Part shown: piece by piece, positions 53,293-63,000 of the stretch
Numbering within the stretch: the stretch's first letter is position 1
How the letters are laid out: every line of letters begins with the position of its first letter
From: an uncultured Prevotellaceae bacterium
Lineage (GTDB): Bacteria > Bacteroidota > Bacteroidia > Bacteroidales > Bacteroidaceae
Reading direction: 5' to 3'
Length of the DNA: 64,000 bases
Assembly: GCA_902780635.1 (NCBI GenBank)
Contig: CACZGH010000017.1
Span: forward strand, 38,828 to 102,827
Position numbers and translations under genes: made by a program
Notes under the pieces: generated by a model
Told to the model about the DNA's origin: nothing
The model's input: the letters and a program-made list of their open reading frames with translations, nothing else
Database searches by the model: none

Positions 53293-54561
53293 TTATCCAA
53301 AATTGTCGAACATGATACTTTCAGGATCTACGCCGAGAGAATCGAGCATCCCTTGTACGGCCTTCGACATTGGGCCAGGACCGCACATGTAGTATTCTAT
53401 ATCCTCAGGCGCCTCATGATCTTTCAGATAGGTTTCATACATCACCTGATGTACAAATCCCGCTGTGTATTTCACCCCTGCTTTGTCGGCTGCGGGGTCA
53501 GGACGGTCGAGAGCGAGGTGGAAATGGAAGTTGGGGAATTCCTTCTCCAGCTCGAGGAAGTCTTCGACGAAGAAAGCCTCGACCAGAGCACGCGCTCCAT
53601 AGAAGAAGTGCATCTCGCGGTCACGAGTATTGAGCGTCTTGGTCATGTGCATGATCTGTGCGCGCAGCGGTGCCATACCGGCTCCACCACCCACCCATAT
53701 CATCTCCTTCTTGGAGTCGAAGATGGGATGGAAATCGCCATAAGGTCCACTCATGATCACCTTGTCGCCCGGTTTGCGTGAGAAGATATAGGATGAAGCG
53801 ATACCTGTCGGCACGTCCATGAATCCCACCTCTGGTTTTGGCTTAAACGGTGTGGTGGCGATACGCACGGTCAGTGTGATACGGTCACCCTCAGCGGGAT
53901 AGTTGGCCATAGAGTACGCCCTGATGGTGTCAACAGGGTTGTGAGCCTTGAGCGAGAAGATATTGAATCTCTCCCATGACGGCAGGTAATCGGGTCCGAT
54001 ATCCTCTTTGTCGAAGTCTTTGTCATAGTCGATGCAGTCGTATGCCGGTATCTTGATCTGCGCATAGGATCCTGGAATAAAGTCCATATGCTCTCCCGGA
54101 GGCAGTGCGACGATAAACTCCTTGATGAAGCTCGACACGTTTTTGTTGGAGATGACGGTACACTCCCACTCCTTCACGCCGAGTACGCTCTCCGGCACTT
54201 TGATCTTGAGGTCGCCCTTGACCTTGCACTGACATCCTAGACGCCAGTGTTCTTTGATCTGCTTGCGTGTGAAATGCGGTCTCTCTGAGTCGAGAATCTC
54301 ACCTCCACCTTCGAGCACCTGCACTTTACACTGACCACAAGATGCCTTTCCGCCACAAGCAGAAGGAAGGAAGATGCCATTCTCGTTGAGGGTTGTCATC
54401 AGGCTACTGCCCTGCCCCACCGAGATGGTTTTCTCACCGTTGATAAGAATATTGACATTGCCACTTGGCGAGAGATACTTTTTCGCAACAAGCAGAATGA
54501 TGACCAAAAGGAGAATCGTGATGAGAAATACTCCAATACTAGCAAATATGAATTGTCCCAT
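53293..54561 (-). CDS. nqrF: Na+-NQR subunit F (NADH dehydrogenase, reductase subunit)
   Basis: A 422-residue subunit that takes electrons from NADH. One N-terminal membrane helix leads to a [2Fe-2S] ferredoxin domain (CGGKASCGQCKVQV and GCQC), then an FAD domain (RAYSMANYPAE) and an NADH domain (GGAGMAPLRAQIMH, YYMCGPGPM). It passes electrons through FAD and the cluster to the membrane part. Last gene of the nqrABCDEF run, 19 bp after nqrE, with a terminator just past its stop codon. Confidence 0.95.
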   Translation of the reverse strand: MGQFIFASIGVFLITILLLVIILLVAKKYLSPSGNVNILINGEKTISVGQGSSLMTTLNENGIFLPSACGGKASCGQCKVQVLEGGGEILDSERPHFTRKQIKEHWRLGCQCKVKGDLKIKVPESVLGVKEWECTVISNKNVSSFIKEFIVALPPGEHMDFIPGSYAQIKIPAYDCIDYDKDFDKEDIGPDYLPSWERFNIFSLKAHNPVDTIRAYSMANYPAEGDRITLTVRIATTPFKPKPEVGFMDVPTGIASSYIFSRKPGDKVIMSGPYGDFHPIFDSKKEMIWVGGGAGMAPLRAQIMHMTKTLNTRDREMHFFYGARALVEAFFVEDFLELEKEFPNFHFHLALDRPDPAADKAGVKYTAGFVHQVMYETYLKDHEAPEDIEYYMCGPGPMSKAVQGMLDSLGVDPESIMFDNFG

Positions 54562-54580
54562 AAAATCAACCTCCTTTTAA

Positions 54581-55207
54581 TTAAATGTTAAGACCAGAGA
54601 AACACATCATGGCCATGGCCATGAGGCCTACCGTAATGAAAGTGATGCCCAAGCCCTTGAGCGGCTCTGGCACATCGCTGTACTCCATTTTCTCGCGGAT
54701 AGCACCCATAGCAACGATGGCGAGGGTCCATCCGATACCGCTACCGATGGCATAGACCACGGCATCGAGCAGGCTGCCGATGTACTGTGAACTGGACGGA
54801 TCGAGATTGATGCGCTGCTGCATAAAGAGCGAGGCACCCATAATGGCACAGTTGACAGCGATAAGCGGCAAGAAGATGCCCAGCGCGGCATAGAGTGAAG
54901 GAGAATACTTCTCGACGGTCATCTCTACGAGTTGGACGATGCCGGCGATGACTGCGATGAAGAGGATGAAGCTCAGGTAAGAGAGGTCGACCCCCTCGAT
55001 GAGGCAGTCGGGGCCTAATACCTTTGTCTGCAGCAGATAGTCTACGGGCACGGTGACGAGGAGCACGAAAGTGACTGCCATACCCAGTCCGAGTGATGTT
55101 TTCACATTCTTCGACACGGCGAGGAAAGAGCACATGCCGAGGAAGAAAGCGAAGATCATGTTGTCGACAAAAATCGACCTGAAAAATAAGCTAACTAAAT
55201 GTTCCAT
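54581..55207 (-). CDS. nqrE: Na+-NQR subunit E
   Basis: A 208-residue integral subunit with about six helices, part of the sodium channel of the complex. Typical opening [31 protein letters not shown] and [21 protein letters not shown] with the conserved cysteine that, with NqrD, holds the membrane Fe centre. Length is standard. It is separated from nqrD by 2 bp. Confidence 0.94.
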   Translation of the reverse strand: MEHLVSLFFRSIFVDNMIFAFFLGMCSFLAVSKNVKTSLGLGMAVTFVLLVTVPVDYLLQTKVLGPDCLIEGVDLSYLSFILFIAVIAGIVQLVEMTVEKYSPSLYAALGIFLPLIAVNCAIMGASLFMQQRINLDPSSSQYIGSLLDAVVYAIGSGIGWTLAIVAMGAIREKMEYSDVPEPLKGLGITFITVGLMAMAMMCFSGLNI

Positions 55208-55209
55208 CG

Positions 55210-55839
55210 TTATTTCTCCTCCTTATAAAAATATGCTCTGTGCACCCATATGACACATCCTACGAGTATCAGTGCCATGGCAGGCATTGTCATCATACCA
55301 TTGTTCATATATCCTGCATCGTATACGCTCTGTGGGATGAGTTGGAATCCCAGTAAAGAGCCACGTCCTAAGAGTTCTCTGACACCGCCCACAATCACGA
55401 GTATCATGGCATAGCCCAGTCCGTTGCCCACACCGTCGAGGAAGCTTGGCCAAGGTTTGTTCATCATGGCAAACGCCTCCAGTCGTCCCATCAGGATACA
55501 GTTGGTGATGATGAGTCCGACGTAGACGGAAAGCTGTACGCTCACATCGTATGCAAAGGCCTTGAGTATCTGGCTGACGATGGTCACCAGCGCCGCCACA
55601 ACCACCAGTTGCACGATGATACGAATTCTGTTAGGGATTGTTTTTCGGATGGTCGAGATGATAACGTTGGAGAAGGCTGTGATGATGGTGACAGCCAGTC
55701 CCATGACGATCGCCGGCTTCAGTTGTGAAGTGACGGCCAAGGCGGAACAGATACCAAGTACCTGAATAAGAATAGGATGATCCAGGTTGAGCGGTTTCAG
55801 AAACGCCTCATTGTTCTCTTTTGAAAACAGTTTACTCAT
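55210..55839 (-). CDS. nqrD: Na+-NQR subunit D
   Basis: A 209-residue integral subunit related to NqrE. Characteristic segments are [19 protein letters not shown] and [22 protein letters not shown] near the N-terminus, then [19 protein letters not shown] and [18 protein letters not shown]. Together with NqrE it forms the membrane pair that carries the Fe centre; GICSAL and TNCILMG contain the matching cysteines. nqrC ends 4 bp upstream. Confidence 0.94.
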   Translation of the reverse strand: MSKLFSKENNEAFLKPLNLDHPILIQVLGICSALAVTSQLKPAIVMGLAVTIITAFSNVIISTIRKTIPNRIRIIVQLVVVAALVTIVSQILKAFAYDVSVQLSVYVGLIITNCILMGRLEAFAMMNKPWPSFLDGVGNGLGYAMILVIVGGVRELLGRGSLLGFQLIPQSVYDAGYMNNGMMTMPAMALILVGCVIWVHRAYFYKEEK

Positions 55840-55843
55840 ATCT

Positions 55844-56578
55844 TTATTCCTCCTTTTGATTTACTTTGAAAAATGCTTTGTATTTGCCAAGGCAGTCCTT
55901 CAGCATGTCACGCACACCATTGGATGTGAGTGTGGCACCCGTGACGGCATCGACCTGTGTGGTGGGGTCGGTGACGTTTTTCTCCACAGACAACGCGATG
56001 TCATCAGAACCTTCGGCGAAAAGTTTCTTGCCGATAAACTTCTCCTGCCAAGCCTGGCTGTCCTTGATCTCTGCGCCCAGACCAGCGGTCTCACCCTCAT
56101 GGTTGAAATAGGCGCCGAAGACGGTCTGGAAGTCATCGTCAAGTGCGATATATCCGCTGATGGGTCCCCAAAGACCCATACCATAAACCGGTATGACCCA
56201 TTTGGTGGCGCCATCGATATCACATTGATAGACGGCGAGTTTTCCCTCCTTATAGTCAGCGCTGTTGAGTTTGAAGCCATAGGACTCATTGTCCTTGGTC
56301 TCGATTTTGACAATCACGCCATTGTCACCGAGGACATCGTCACTTTTCACCACCTCTTTATATTTGGCAGCGGCAGCTTCATCATCCAACCCACGTATGT
56401 TGAGCGAGTAGAGCACCTGTTTTTTCTTGTCGAGGGCCACATTGGCATCCTGACGGTCTTTCAGAGCCTGGAAGACGAAAGCCAGCAGAAACGCCACGAT
56501 GACCACCAGTATCGCTGAATACACGATGGTGTATATATTGGAGTTCGTGTTCAAACCCTTTTGTTTCTCATTTGCCAT
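55844..56578 (-). CDS. nqrC: Na+-NQR subunit C
   Basis: A 244-residue subunit with one N-terminal helix and a periplasmic FMN_bind domain. The covalent FMN site is Thr216 in DAVTGATLTSNGV, a match to the flavin-transferase recognition motif. GMGLWGPISGYIAL and FNHEGETAGLGAEI are conserved structural segments. The gene lies between nqrD (4 bp) and nqrB (6 bp). Confidence 0.95.
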   Translation of the reverse strand: MANEKQKGLNTNSNIYTIVYSAILVVIVAFLLAFVFQALKDRQDANVALDKKKQVLYSLNIRGLDDEAAAAKYKEVVKSDDVLGDNGVIVKIETKDNESYGFKLNSADYKEGKLAVYQCDIDGATKWVIPVYGMGLWGPISGYIALDDDFQTVFGAYFNHEGETAGLGAEIKDSQAWQEKFIGKKLFAEGSDDIALSVEKNVTDPTTQVDAVTGATLTSNGVRDMLKDCLGKYKAFFKVNQKEE

Positions 56579-56584
56579 AGTGTG

Positions 56585-57745
56585 TCAGTTTTTAGGGGTT
56601 AAACGGTTCATTCTCTTCGAGATATTACGCTGTACGACACAGTAGTCGATGAGCGGTGCAAACATGTTCATCAGCAGGATGGCCAGCATCATGCCCTCGG
56701 GATAGCCAGGGTTCATCACACGGATGACGATGGCCATGACACCGATCAGGAATCCATAAACATACTTGCCACACTCGGTGCGTGCGCTGGTGACGGGGTC
56801 GGTAGCCATGAACACAGCACCGAATGCAAAGCCGCCCAGAATCAGATGCTCGTAGAAAGGAATCTGTGTCATGCCAGTAGCAGAGAACAGCATAGCTGTC
56901 AGTGCTCCACCCACAAATACGCTAAACATGGTCTTCCATGAGGCAATACCCGTCCAGAGCAGGATAACAGCTCCAATGGCAATAGCGATAACGCTGGTCT
57001 CGCCAATGGATCCAGGTATGAAGCCTGTAATCATGTCACACATCGAAGCGGTGACTTCGGAGCCTTGTCCAATCTGCCCCAATGGTGTGGCAGCGGTGAA
57101 GCCGTCGGGCAGCGTATTGCCTAATCCGAAAATTTTGTCGGTGGCAATCCATACCGTGTCGCCACTCATCTTCTGTGGATAGGAGAAGAAGAGGAACGCA
57201 CGGGTAATGAGTGCGACATTAAAGATATTCATGCCCGTACCACCGAAGATTTCCTTGGCGAAAATCACGGCAAACGCACAAGCAACGGCCAGGATCCACA
57301 AGGGGCAATTGATGGGTACAATGAGCGGTATGATGATACCTGACACCAGGTACCCCTCCTGTATTTCCTCTCCTTTCCACTGCGCCCATGCGAACTCGAT
57401 GGAGAGACCTACGATGTAGCTGACCAAGATTTTGGGCAGTACTGCGAGGAAACCATAGAAGAAAATACTGAAAAAGCCTGCCTCGGCCAGTGTGCCAGCT
57501 TCGAGATAATTCTGGTATCCTACATTGTACATGCCAAACAGCATGGCTGGCATCAAAGCGATGACCACTATGCTCATGATGCGTTTGGAGTCAATCGCGT
57601 CGTGGATATGTGCTCCGCTCTTGGATGTCGTATTGGGGACATACAAGAACGTCTCAAAGCCATCGAACACGCTCCTGAACGCATGCAGTTTGCCTCCCTC
57701 CTCAAAAGAAGGCTTTATTTTGTCCAAATAGTTTCTTAATGACAT
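56585..57745 (-). CDS. nqrB: Na+-NQR subunit B
   Basis: A 386-residue multi-pass subunit. The covalent FMN threonine is Thr220 in DGFTAATPLGQ, the site that reads GAT in many homologues but AAT here. Conserved segments include FGTGMN-like GGTGMNIFNVALITRAFLFF and PVTSARTECGKYVYGFLIG. It also binds riboflavin and is the likely sodium-moving subunit. Length and order are standard. Confidence 0.95.
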   Translation of the reverse strand: MSLRNYLDKIKPSFEEGGKLHAFRSVFDGFETFLYVPNTTSKSGAHIHDAIDSKRIMSIVVIALMPAMLFGMYNVGYQNYLEAGTLAEAGFFSIFFYGFLAVLPKILVSYIVGLSIEFAWAQWKGEEIQEGYLVSGIIIPLIVPINCPLWILAVACAFAVIFAKEIFGGTGMNIFNVALITRAFLFFSYPQKMSGDTVWIATDKIFGLGNTLPDGFTAATPLGQIGQGSEVTASMCDMITGFIPGSIGETSVIAIAIGAVILLWTGIASWKTMFSVFVGGALTAMLFSATGMTQIPFYEHLILGGFAFGAVFMATDPVTSARTECGKYVYGFLIGVMAIVIRVMNPGYPEGMMLAILLMNMFAPLIDYCVVQRNISKRMNRLTPKN

Positions 57746-57766
57746 CTCTTCTTGATTTACGGTGAA

Positions 57767-59116
57767 TTATGCATTTTCTTTTCTCAACATGTCAAGACCC
57801 TCGCGCACAATCCGCTGCAGTTCGAGTTTTGAAGAATCGACGAATTCAGCCACAGCAAAGTCCTGTGGCGCCACCTCATAGATGCCGAGTTGCTCCATCT
57901 TGTCGATGTCTCCAGCGATAATCGCCTTGACCAGGTATTCGGGATAGATGTCCATCGGAACGACACGGTCGTACTCACCACTCATGATCATATGGCGCTC
58001 TCCGCCTTTGACACGAGCGTCGAGGGTGTACTCCTTCTTTCCGCACAGCCAAGAGAAATAACTGCGGTTGGCTGAGAACTCATTGAAGCGTGGCATGATC
58101 CAACCAAACATCTCATCGCGGTTGTCACCCTCAGGAATGGCGGTCACCTCTGAGGTGTGAGCCCCGACATAATCATTGACGGAAGAGAGTCTTCCGGTGA
58201 GTGGGTTGCCATTGATCACACGCACATGTTCTGTGGTGCGCAGTTGGTCGGCCAAGATTTCCTTGAGGGGCTGTCCCACTTTCACTTCGACATAGCAAGG
58301 TGACTTCATCTCACTTCCTGCCACCGCTATGCGTTTGCTCAAATCGACTTTGCCTGTAAGGAAGAGTCGTCCGATGAAAATAACGGCCATCGGGTCTACG
58401 GTCCATACCGTCTCCCCTTTGTTGACGGGTGCAAGATGGTTGACCTGCACACTGACGTTGGCGGCAGGGCAAGGACCATCGAACACGGTTGTCTCCACGT
58501 CCTTCATCTTGCCCAAAGCGCCCGAGGACTGGCCTGGGTTGATACCCAGATAAGTTTTAGCCATTTTCGAAAGAGCCTGCAGACCGGTCAGGAAAGCCTC
58601 CTCATTGCCTTCCAACTCCACATTGAAGTCGGCGGCGAGAGGCATGTCTCTGAACGCACTGACAAAGATAGCTTTGGGTTTGGTGTCAGGGGTCGTACAA
58701 ACGGCGTAAGGCAGTTGGTCGATATAGCCAAACAGTCCCGCCTTGACGATGGCCTCGCAGACAGCTTCACCATTCATCTTGCTGACATCCTTTTTGCCAA
58801 AGTCCCTGTACACTTGTTTGGCATCAGGGGTCACTTTGACGCAAAGTAGCTTTCTACGCTCACCTCTCACCACGGCCGAAACAGTGCCGCTAACGGGAGA
58901 GGCAAAGCTTACATCAGGGAATTTCTTGTTGACAAACAATGCATCCCCAGCCTGGACAGTATCCCCCTCACGGACGACCACCTTTGGTGTGAGACCTGTG
59001 AAATCGTCTGGTATCAAAGCGAAATCACCTTTCGGTTTCACGGTCACGCATGTTGCGGCAGCCTTTCCTTTCAGGTTAATGTCTAAGCCTTTACGTAACT
59101 TAATAACATTTGCCAT
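57767..59116 (-). CDS. nqrA: Na+-NQR subunit A
   Basis: A 449-residue soluble subunit on the cytoplasmic side that takes part in ubiquinone/menaquinone reduction. It has the opening MANVIKLRKGLDINLKGKAA, and the later GYIDQLPYAVCTTPDTKPKAIFVSAFRDMPLAADFN, DGPCPAANVSVQVNHLAPV and INGNPLTGRLSSVNDYVGAH. ATG 59116 is the usual start; a longer reading (to 59200) would add 28 unlikely residues. First gene of nqrABCDEF. A -7 element lies at 59181-59174. Confidence 0.94.
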   Translation of the reverse strand: MANVIKLRKGLDINLKGKAAATCVTVKPKGDFALIPDDFTGLTPKVVVREGDTVQAGDALFVNKKFPDVSFASPVSGTVSAVVRGERRKLLCVKVTPDAKQVYRDFGKKDVSKMNGEAVCEAIVKAGLFGYIDQLPYAVCTTPDTKPKAIFVSAFRDMPLAADFNVELEGNEEAFLTGLQALSKMAKTYLGINPGQSSGALGKMKDVETTVFDGPCPAANVSVQVNHLAPVNKGETVWTVDPMAVIFIGRLFLTGKVDLSKRIAVAGSEMKSPCYVEVKVGQPLKEILADQLRTTEHVRVINGNPLTGRLSSVNDYVGAHTSEVTAIPEGDNRDEMFGWIMPRFNEFSANRSYFSWLCGKKEYTLDARVKGGERHMIMSGEYDRVVPMDIYPEYLVKAIIAGDIDKMEQLGIYEVAPQDFAVAEFVDSSKLELQRIVREGLDMLRKENA

Positions 59117-59516
59117 ATTGTATGTATTGAATAAAGAAATAGCTTTTGAAAATACTATCAATTCATAACGCCACAAAATTATATAAAAAAAATGAAACAT
59201 TCGTCAAAATAGTGAAAAAGTTTTTGCGACAGTGGAGTTTTTAAAAGGATTGGAAGGTATGAGAAGAGAATCTGCTTAACGAGGTCACCTATACATGAGT
59301 GAATGCTGCCCTTCAAATACGACAGATTATTTGAGCCTCTATCCTGTTTGTCGCAAATGGGTATAGGTGTCGCAACGAAGTGAGGTGAAATACACGAAAA
59401 TAGCTGTGACGTGATAGAAGCAGATTTAACTTTGCAATGTCAAAAGTAACCTATAAGGCTTATTGATGACTAGAGAATAATAAAAGAAAATAAATCACCA
59501 CCAAAACTATTAAATC
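59117..59516. promoter_or_regulatory. Divergent leader between nqrA and a small exported protein
   Basis: Minus-strand TAATTTTG at 59181-59174 is the likely nqr -7 element, with a TTG 23 bases upstream (a long spacing). Plus-strand TAACTTTG at 59427-59434 serves the 91-residue gene. Between them is a 9-bp inverted pair, CACCTATAC (59286-59294) and GTATAGGTG (59361-59369), 66 bases apart. I see no gene in the 400 bases. Confidence 0.45.
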
Positions 59517-59792
59517 ATGAAATTGTCAAAGCTTCTCCTCCTCACTTTCATTGGATTGGTTCTCACCATCATAGACGTCACTGTTGATACGCACGACAGA
59601 GACCGCATCATCTCAGCAGCGCAGTTGACTACGACAGCCAAGAACTACTTGCACTCATTCTCTGATGAATGTGCTGTGGCATACACCAAAGTGAAGGATG
59701 GAATCCAAAATGCCACCTACAATATCTATATGAACAACGATCAGAAAATGGCTCTCAACACGCAGACACAATTACCTGAATTTGACAATTGA
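59517..59792 (+). CDS. Small exported protein, weakly PepSY-like
   Basis: A 91-residue protein. The N-terminus has a hydrophobic signal segment (KLSKLLLLTFIGLVLTIIDV). The mature part, DRDRIISAAQLTTTAKNYLH with a later AYTKVKDGIQNATYNIYMNN, has the length and hydrophobic rhythm of one PepSY-like (PF11396-type) repeat of the kind found in Bacteroidetes secreted proteins. The resemblance is weak, so no function is claimed. A consensus -7 element lies 83 bases upstream of the start codon. Confidence 0.55.
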   Translation: MKLSKLLLLTFIGLVLTIIDVTVDTHDRDRIISAAQLTTTAKNYLHSFSDECAVAYTKVKDGIQNATYNIYMNNDQKMALNTQTQLPEFDN

Positions 59793-59803
59793 TGATTTGC
59801 TTT

Positions 59804-60018
59804 CTCAACTTATGTTGAGAGGAGTGCAGAAGTATAGGAGTTCAGGAGTTTAGGAGTTGCAGGAGTTCAGACATTACCACAGATGTCAACCGTTGAACCT
59901 AACGAGTGGTATTCGGACTATTGTCTGAACTCCTGTAACTCCTGACTCCTGAACTCCTAAGCTCTTGAAACTCCTGAACTCCTGAACTCCTGAACTCCTG
60001 AAACTCCTTGAAGTTGAG
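59804..60018. repeat. Large imperfect inverted repeat between the small exported gene and GH2
   Basis: The stretch starts with hairpin CTCAAC/GTTGAG (59804-59819) and GTTGAGAGGAG (59814-59824). Left arm 59820-59874 has repeated GGAGTTCAG, GGAGTTTAG and GGAGTTGCAG words; right arm 59923-60018 has their complements (ACTCCTGAACTCC, up to six copies). The end AAGTTGAG mirrors the start. The loop (59875-59922) contains a second copy of the CAGACAATA-type core seen near 40.6 kb. Confidence 0.85.
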
Positions 60019-60039
60019 TGAAAGCGATATTTCAGTTTA

Positions 60040-63000
60040 TTATTTCTTGGGACAGATGGTGATCACTCTGTCATACGTTTCTGGTTTTACCCTGTATCCA
60101 TCGAGCACATAGACACACGTGCAACCTACGCCAGTGGTGTTGTAGTCAAGATTGAGCGTGTAGCGGTCCGTGAGTGGCTGTAACTGATAGGTGAACTGAC
60201 TCTTGGTGAGATTGTCCGTTGAGAACTGATAAGCATTGAAATTGAAGGGTTCGTTCATGGAAATCTGCACCCCTCTCCCATCCTTGTCCAACAGTTGTAC
60301 AAACCTGTTGTCGGTACGCAGTGCGTGGTCTTGCGGCAAGAGATAAGGCTCGTACATGTCGGCGACATCCTTGGTCCAAATGCCTATCTGATAGCCAGTC
60401 TTGCGGTCAGGATAGTTTTCCTCTGGTCCACGTCCATACCATGTGATGTGGTCAAACTCCTTTGCCACAGAGGTGGTGAAGCCGATTCGTGGCAGCACCT
60501 CCGGCAATCTGCCCTGCGGACTTAGATGATTGTGAATCTTGACGGTACCGTCGTCATAGAAACTGTAGGTATAGTCGATGGTGAATCCCGCCAGTTGCAC
60601 CCCTTGTATATACAAGTCGAGCGCCCCGTATGACGATGCGCCAACCTGTACCAACTGGCTGACTGTGACGGTCGTTTCATAAGTGTTTTGTGTAAGTTGC
60701 ACAGCTGCTGGACGGACGCGCAACTGGTTCACCCCCTTCGAATAGAACAAAGTGGACACCATATTTCCAAACCCTTCAGCATAGCCACCGTTGACACGGA
60801 AGGCATCCCATGAGTCAAACTCATTGGCTAGAGGAGCACGCCAGAGGTTGAATGTGAGGGGTGACATAAGCAGGGACTTTCCACCGATCTCTATCTGTTC
60901 GAGGTTGCCAGTCTCCTTGCTGATGATATAGCAGAACCCCTCTCCACTGATCCTGATTTGCTTGTCGTCTTCCTTTGTACTGATATTTTTGCAAGTCAAC
61001 TGAGGATCAGAAGCAGGTATGTTCCATGACGAGAGTTCCAGCTGATTCCATGCCACCTCATGGCCGGCCTTTGCCCATATTTCGTCTTTCTTCAGAGATG
61101 AACTGATCAAGAGACGATATTCCTTGCCTGGCATAATGGTGGGTTTGCGATATGGTATACGCACCACCTGACACTGCTGTGGAGCAGTAGAGAACTGGAT
61201 GTCGCCCTCATCCACGACTTGGTTGTCGGCCATCAATGCCCAGTGCGAAGCATATTGAGACAAATCAGTGAAGAACAGCCTGTTCGTCACCTCCACCTCT
61301 CCAGTCTCACTATTGATCAGACGAATACTGACGGGTTGCGTGGTCCATTTCATCTGTTTCATCTCAGGTTGTACCGTACGGTCGGGCCAGATGCAGCCGT
61401 ATGTGCGCATGTTTCCACCAATTGTATAGAAAGTTCCTACGTCGCCATTGCTGTCGAACGTGAGATAGAGTACAGCGTCTTCTGCGCGTCCTTCCCCATC
61501 GGCCAAGCACTTGTCATAGATCGCCACATTGTCCATCTCAGCGTCGGCTGTGTAGATGGTCTGAGGGTCTTGTGCATGGTTACCTGCGAATCGGCCGATA
61601 TTGATGGGATATGGGAAATTGCTCAGGATGCCTCTTTCACCCCCTCGGTCACCACCCCAGTAACCACCACGACGGTTGTTATTGGGTTCTTTTGAGACCG
61701 TTGACTCTGTGCCTTTCAGTTGTCCGTCGATGAAGAGTTTCATCTCCTTGCCGTCCCATGATGCTGTCACGTGATGCCACTTGCCTATCCAGTCGGCGGG
61801 CAAATCTACAGTGAGTGCATGTTTTACACCGGAGTGCAGATAAAATTGTATTTTGTCACTTTCTTTCTGCACTACGCCAAATTGTGTATTACCTTTTGTC
61901 ACATAGGGAGCCCCCTCATATGTTCCGCTCAGTGGCCCCGGTTTGACGTCAAAACTAATGGTCAGTGCTTTCCCTGACAATTCAACGTTTTTGCTTCGAT
62001 ACACTTCCACCCACTCATCGTGTCCACTAAGTTGTAACACCCCTTTTACTACTTTTGCATTTCCCATGAGATGGACAGGCGTGTTGAAGGGTGAGCTGTC
62101 GGTCAATGGACGGATATGTTCTGTGAGGCCTGGATTGACAAAATCCCAAATGGCACCACCCATCAGTCGTGGATGCCGACGAATGACTTCCCAGTATTCG
62201 TCCAATCCACCGCCGGCATTACCTGCCACTGAGAGATATTCATCCATGAACGACGGCCGAGGGTCTTCCGTCTCAGGCACCATGGCTGTATTCATCTCCA
62301 GTTCGTAGGGCGTGGGATAGCGCGGTCCGATGATGTCCTCTCCTGGATGAGCGTATGCATTGCCACCATACATAAAATAGCGTGTCGGGTCATACCTCTT
62401 CCCCTCTTTGACCACCTCCGTGATAAGCGGTCCCTCACCACTCTCATTGCCTGCACTCCAAAACAAGATGCAGGGGTGGTTGCGGTCTCGAAGCACCATC
62501 TGGCGCACACGTTCCTGATACATGGGCAGGAACTTCTCGTCGTTGGAGATATATTCTGTGGCGTGCGCCTCGTCGCCTGTCTCGTCGATGATATACAAGC
62601 CGTACTCATCAGCCAGTTCGAGATACTTATTGACAGGAGGATAGTGCGAGGTGCGCACGGCATTGAAATTATGCTGCTTGAGTATCTCCATGTCTTTTCG
62701 GATGGTTTCTTCGTTCATGACATGGCCCCATTCGGGGTGTTGCATATGAGTGTTGACGGCATTCACTTTGATGGGTTGTCCGTTGAGGTAGAACGTCTGA
62801 TGCCTGATTTCTGTTTCCTTGAAGCCCATCTTGCTGCTTATCTGCTGTATAACACTCCCCGACTCGTTGAGAAGTTCAAGTTTGAGTTGGTAGAGGACCG
62901 GGGTCTCACAAGTCCATTTGTCTGGATTAGAGATCAAGGAAGAAAATTGGAGTGATTTCTTTCCCTTACCATCCATCGTGAAATGGTCAGAAAGCATCTC

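Noticed and set aside
59117-59200. N-terminal extension of nqrA
   Set aside because: NqrA normally starts at MANVIKLRKG; the extension crosses the -7 promoter element.
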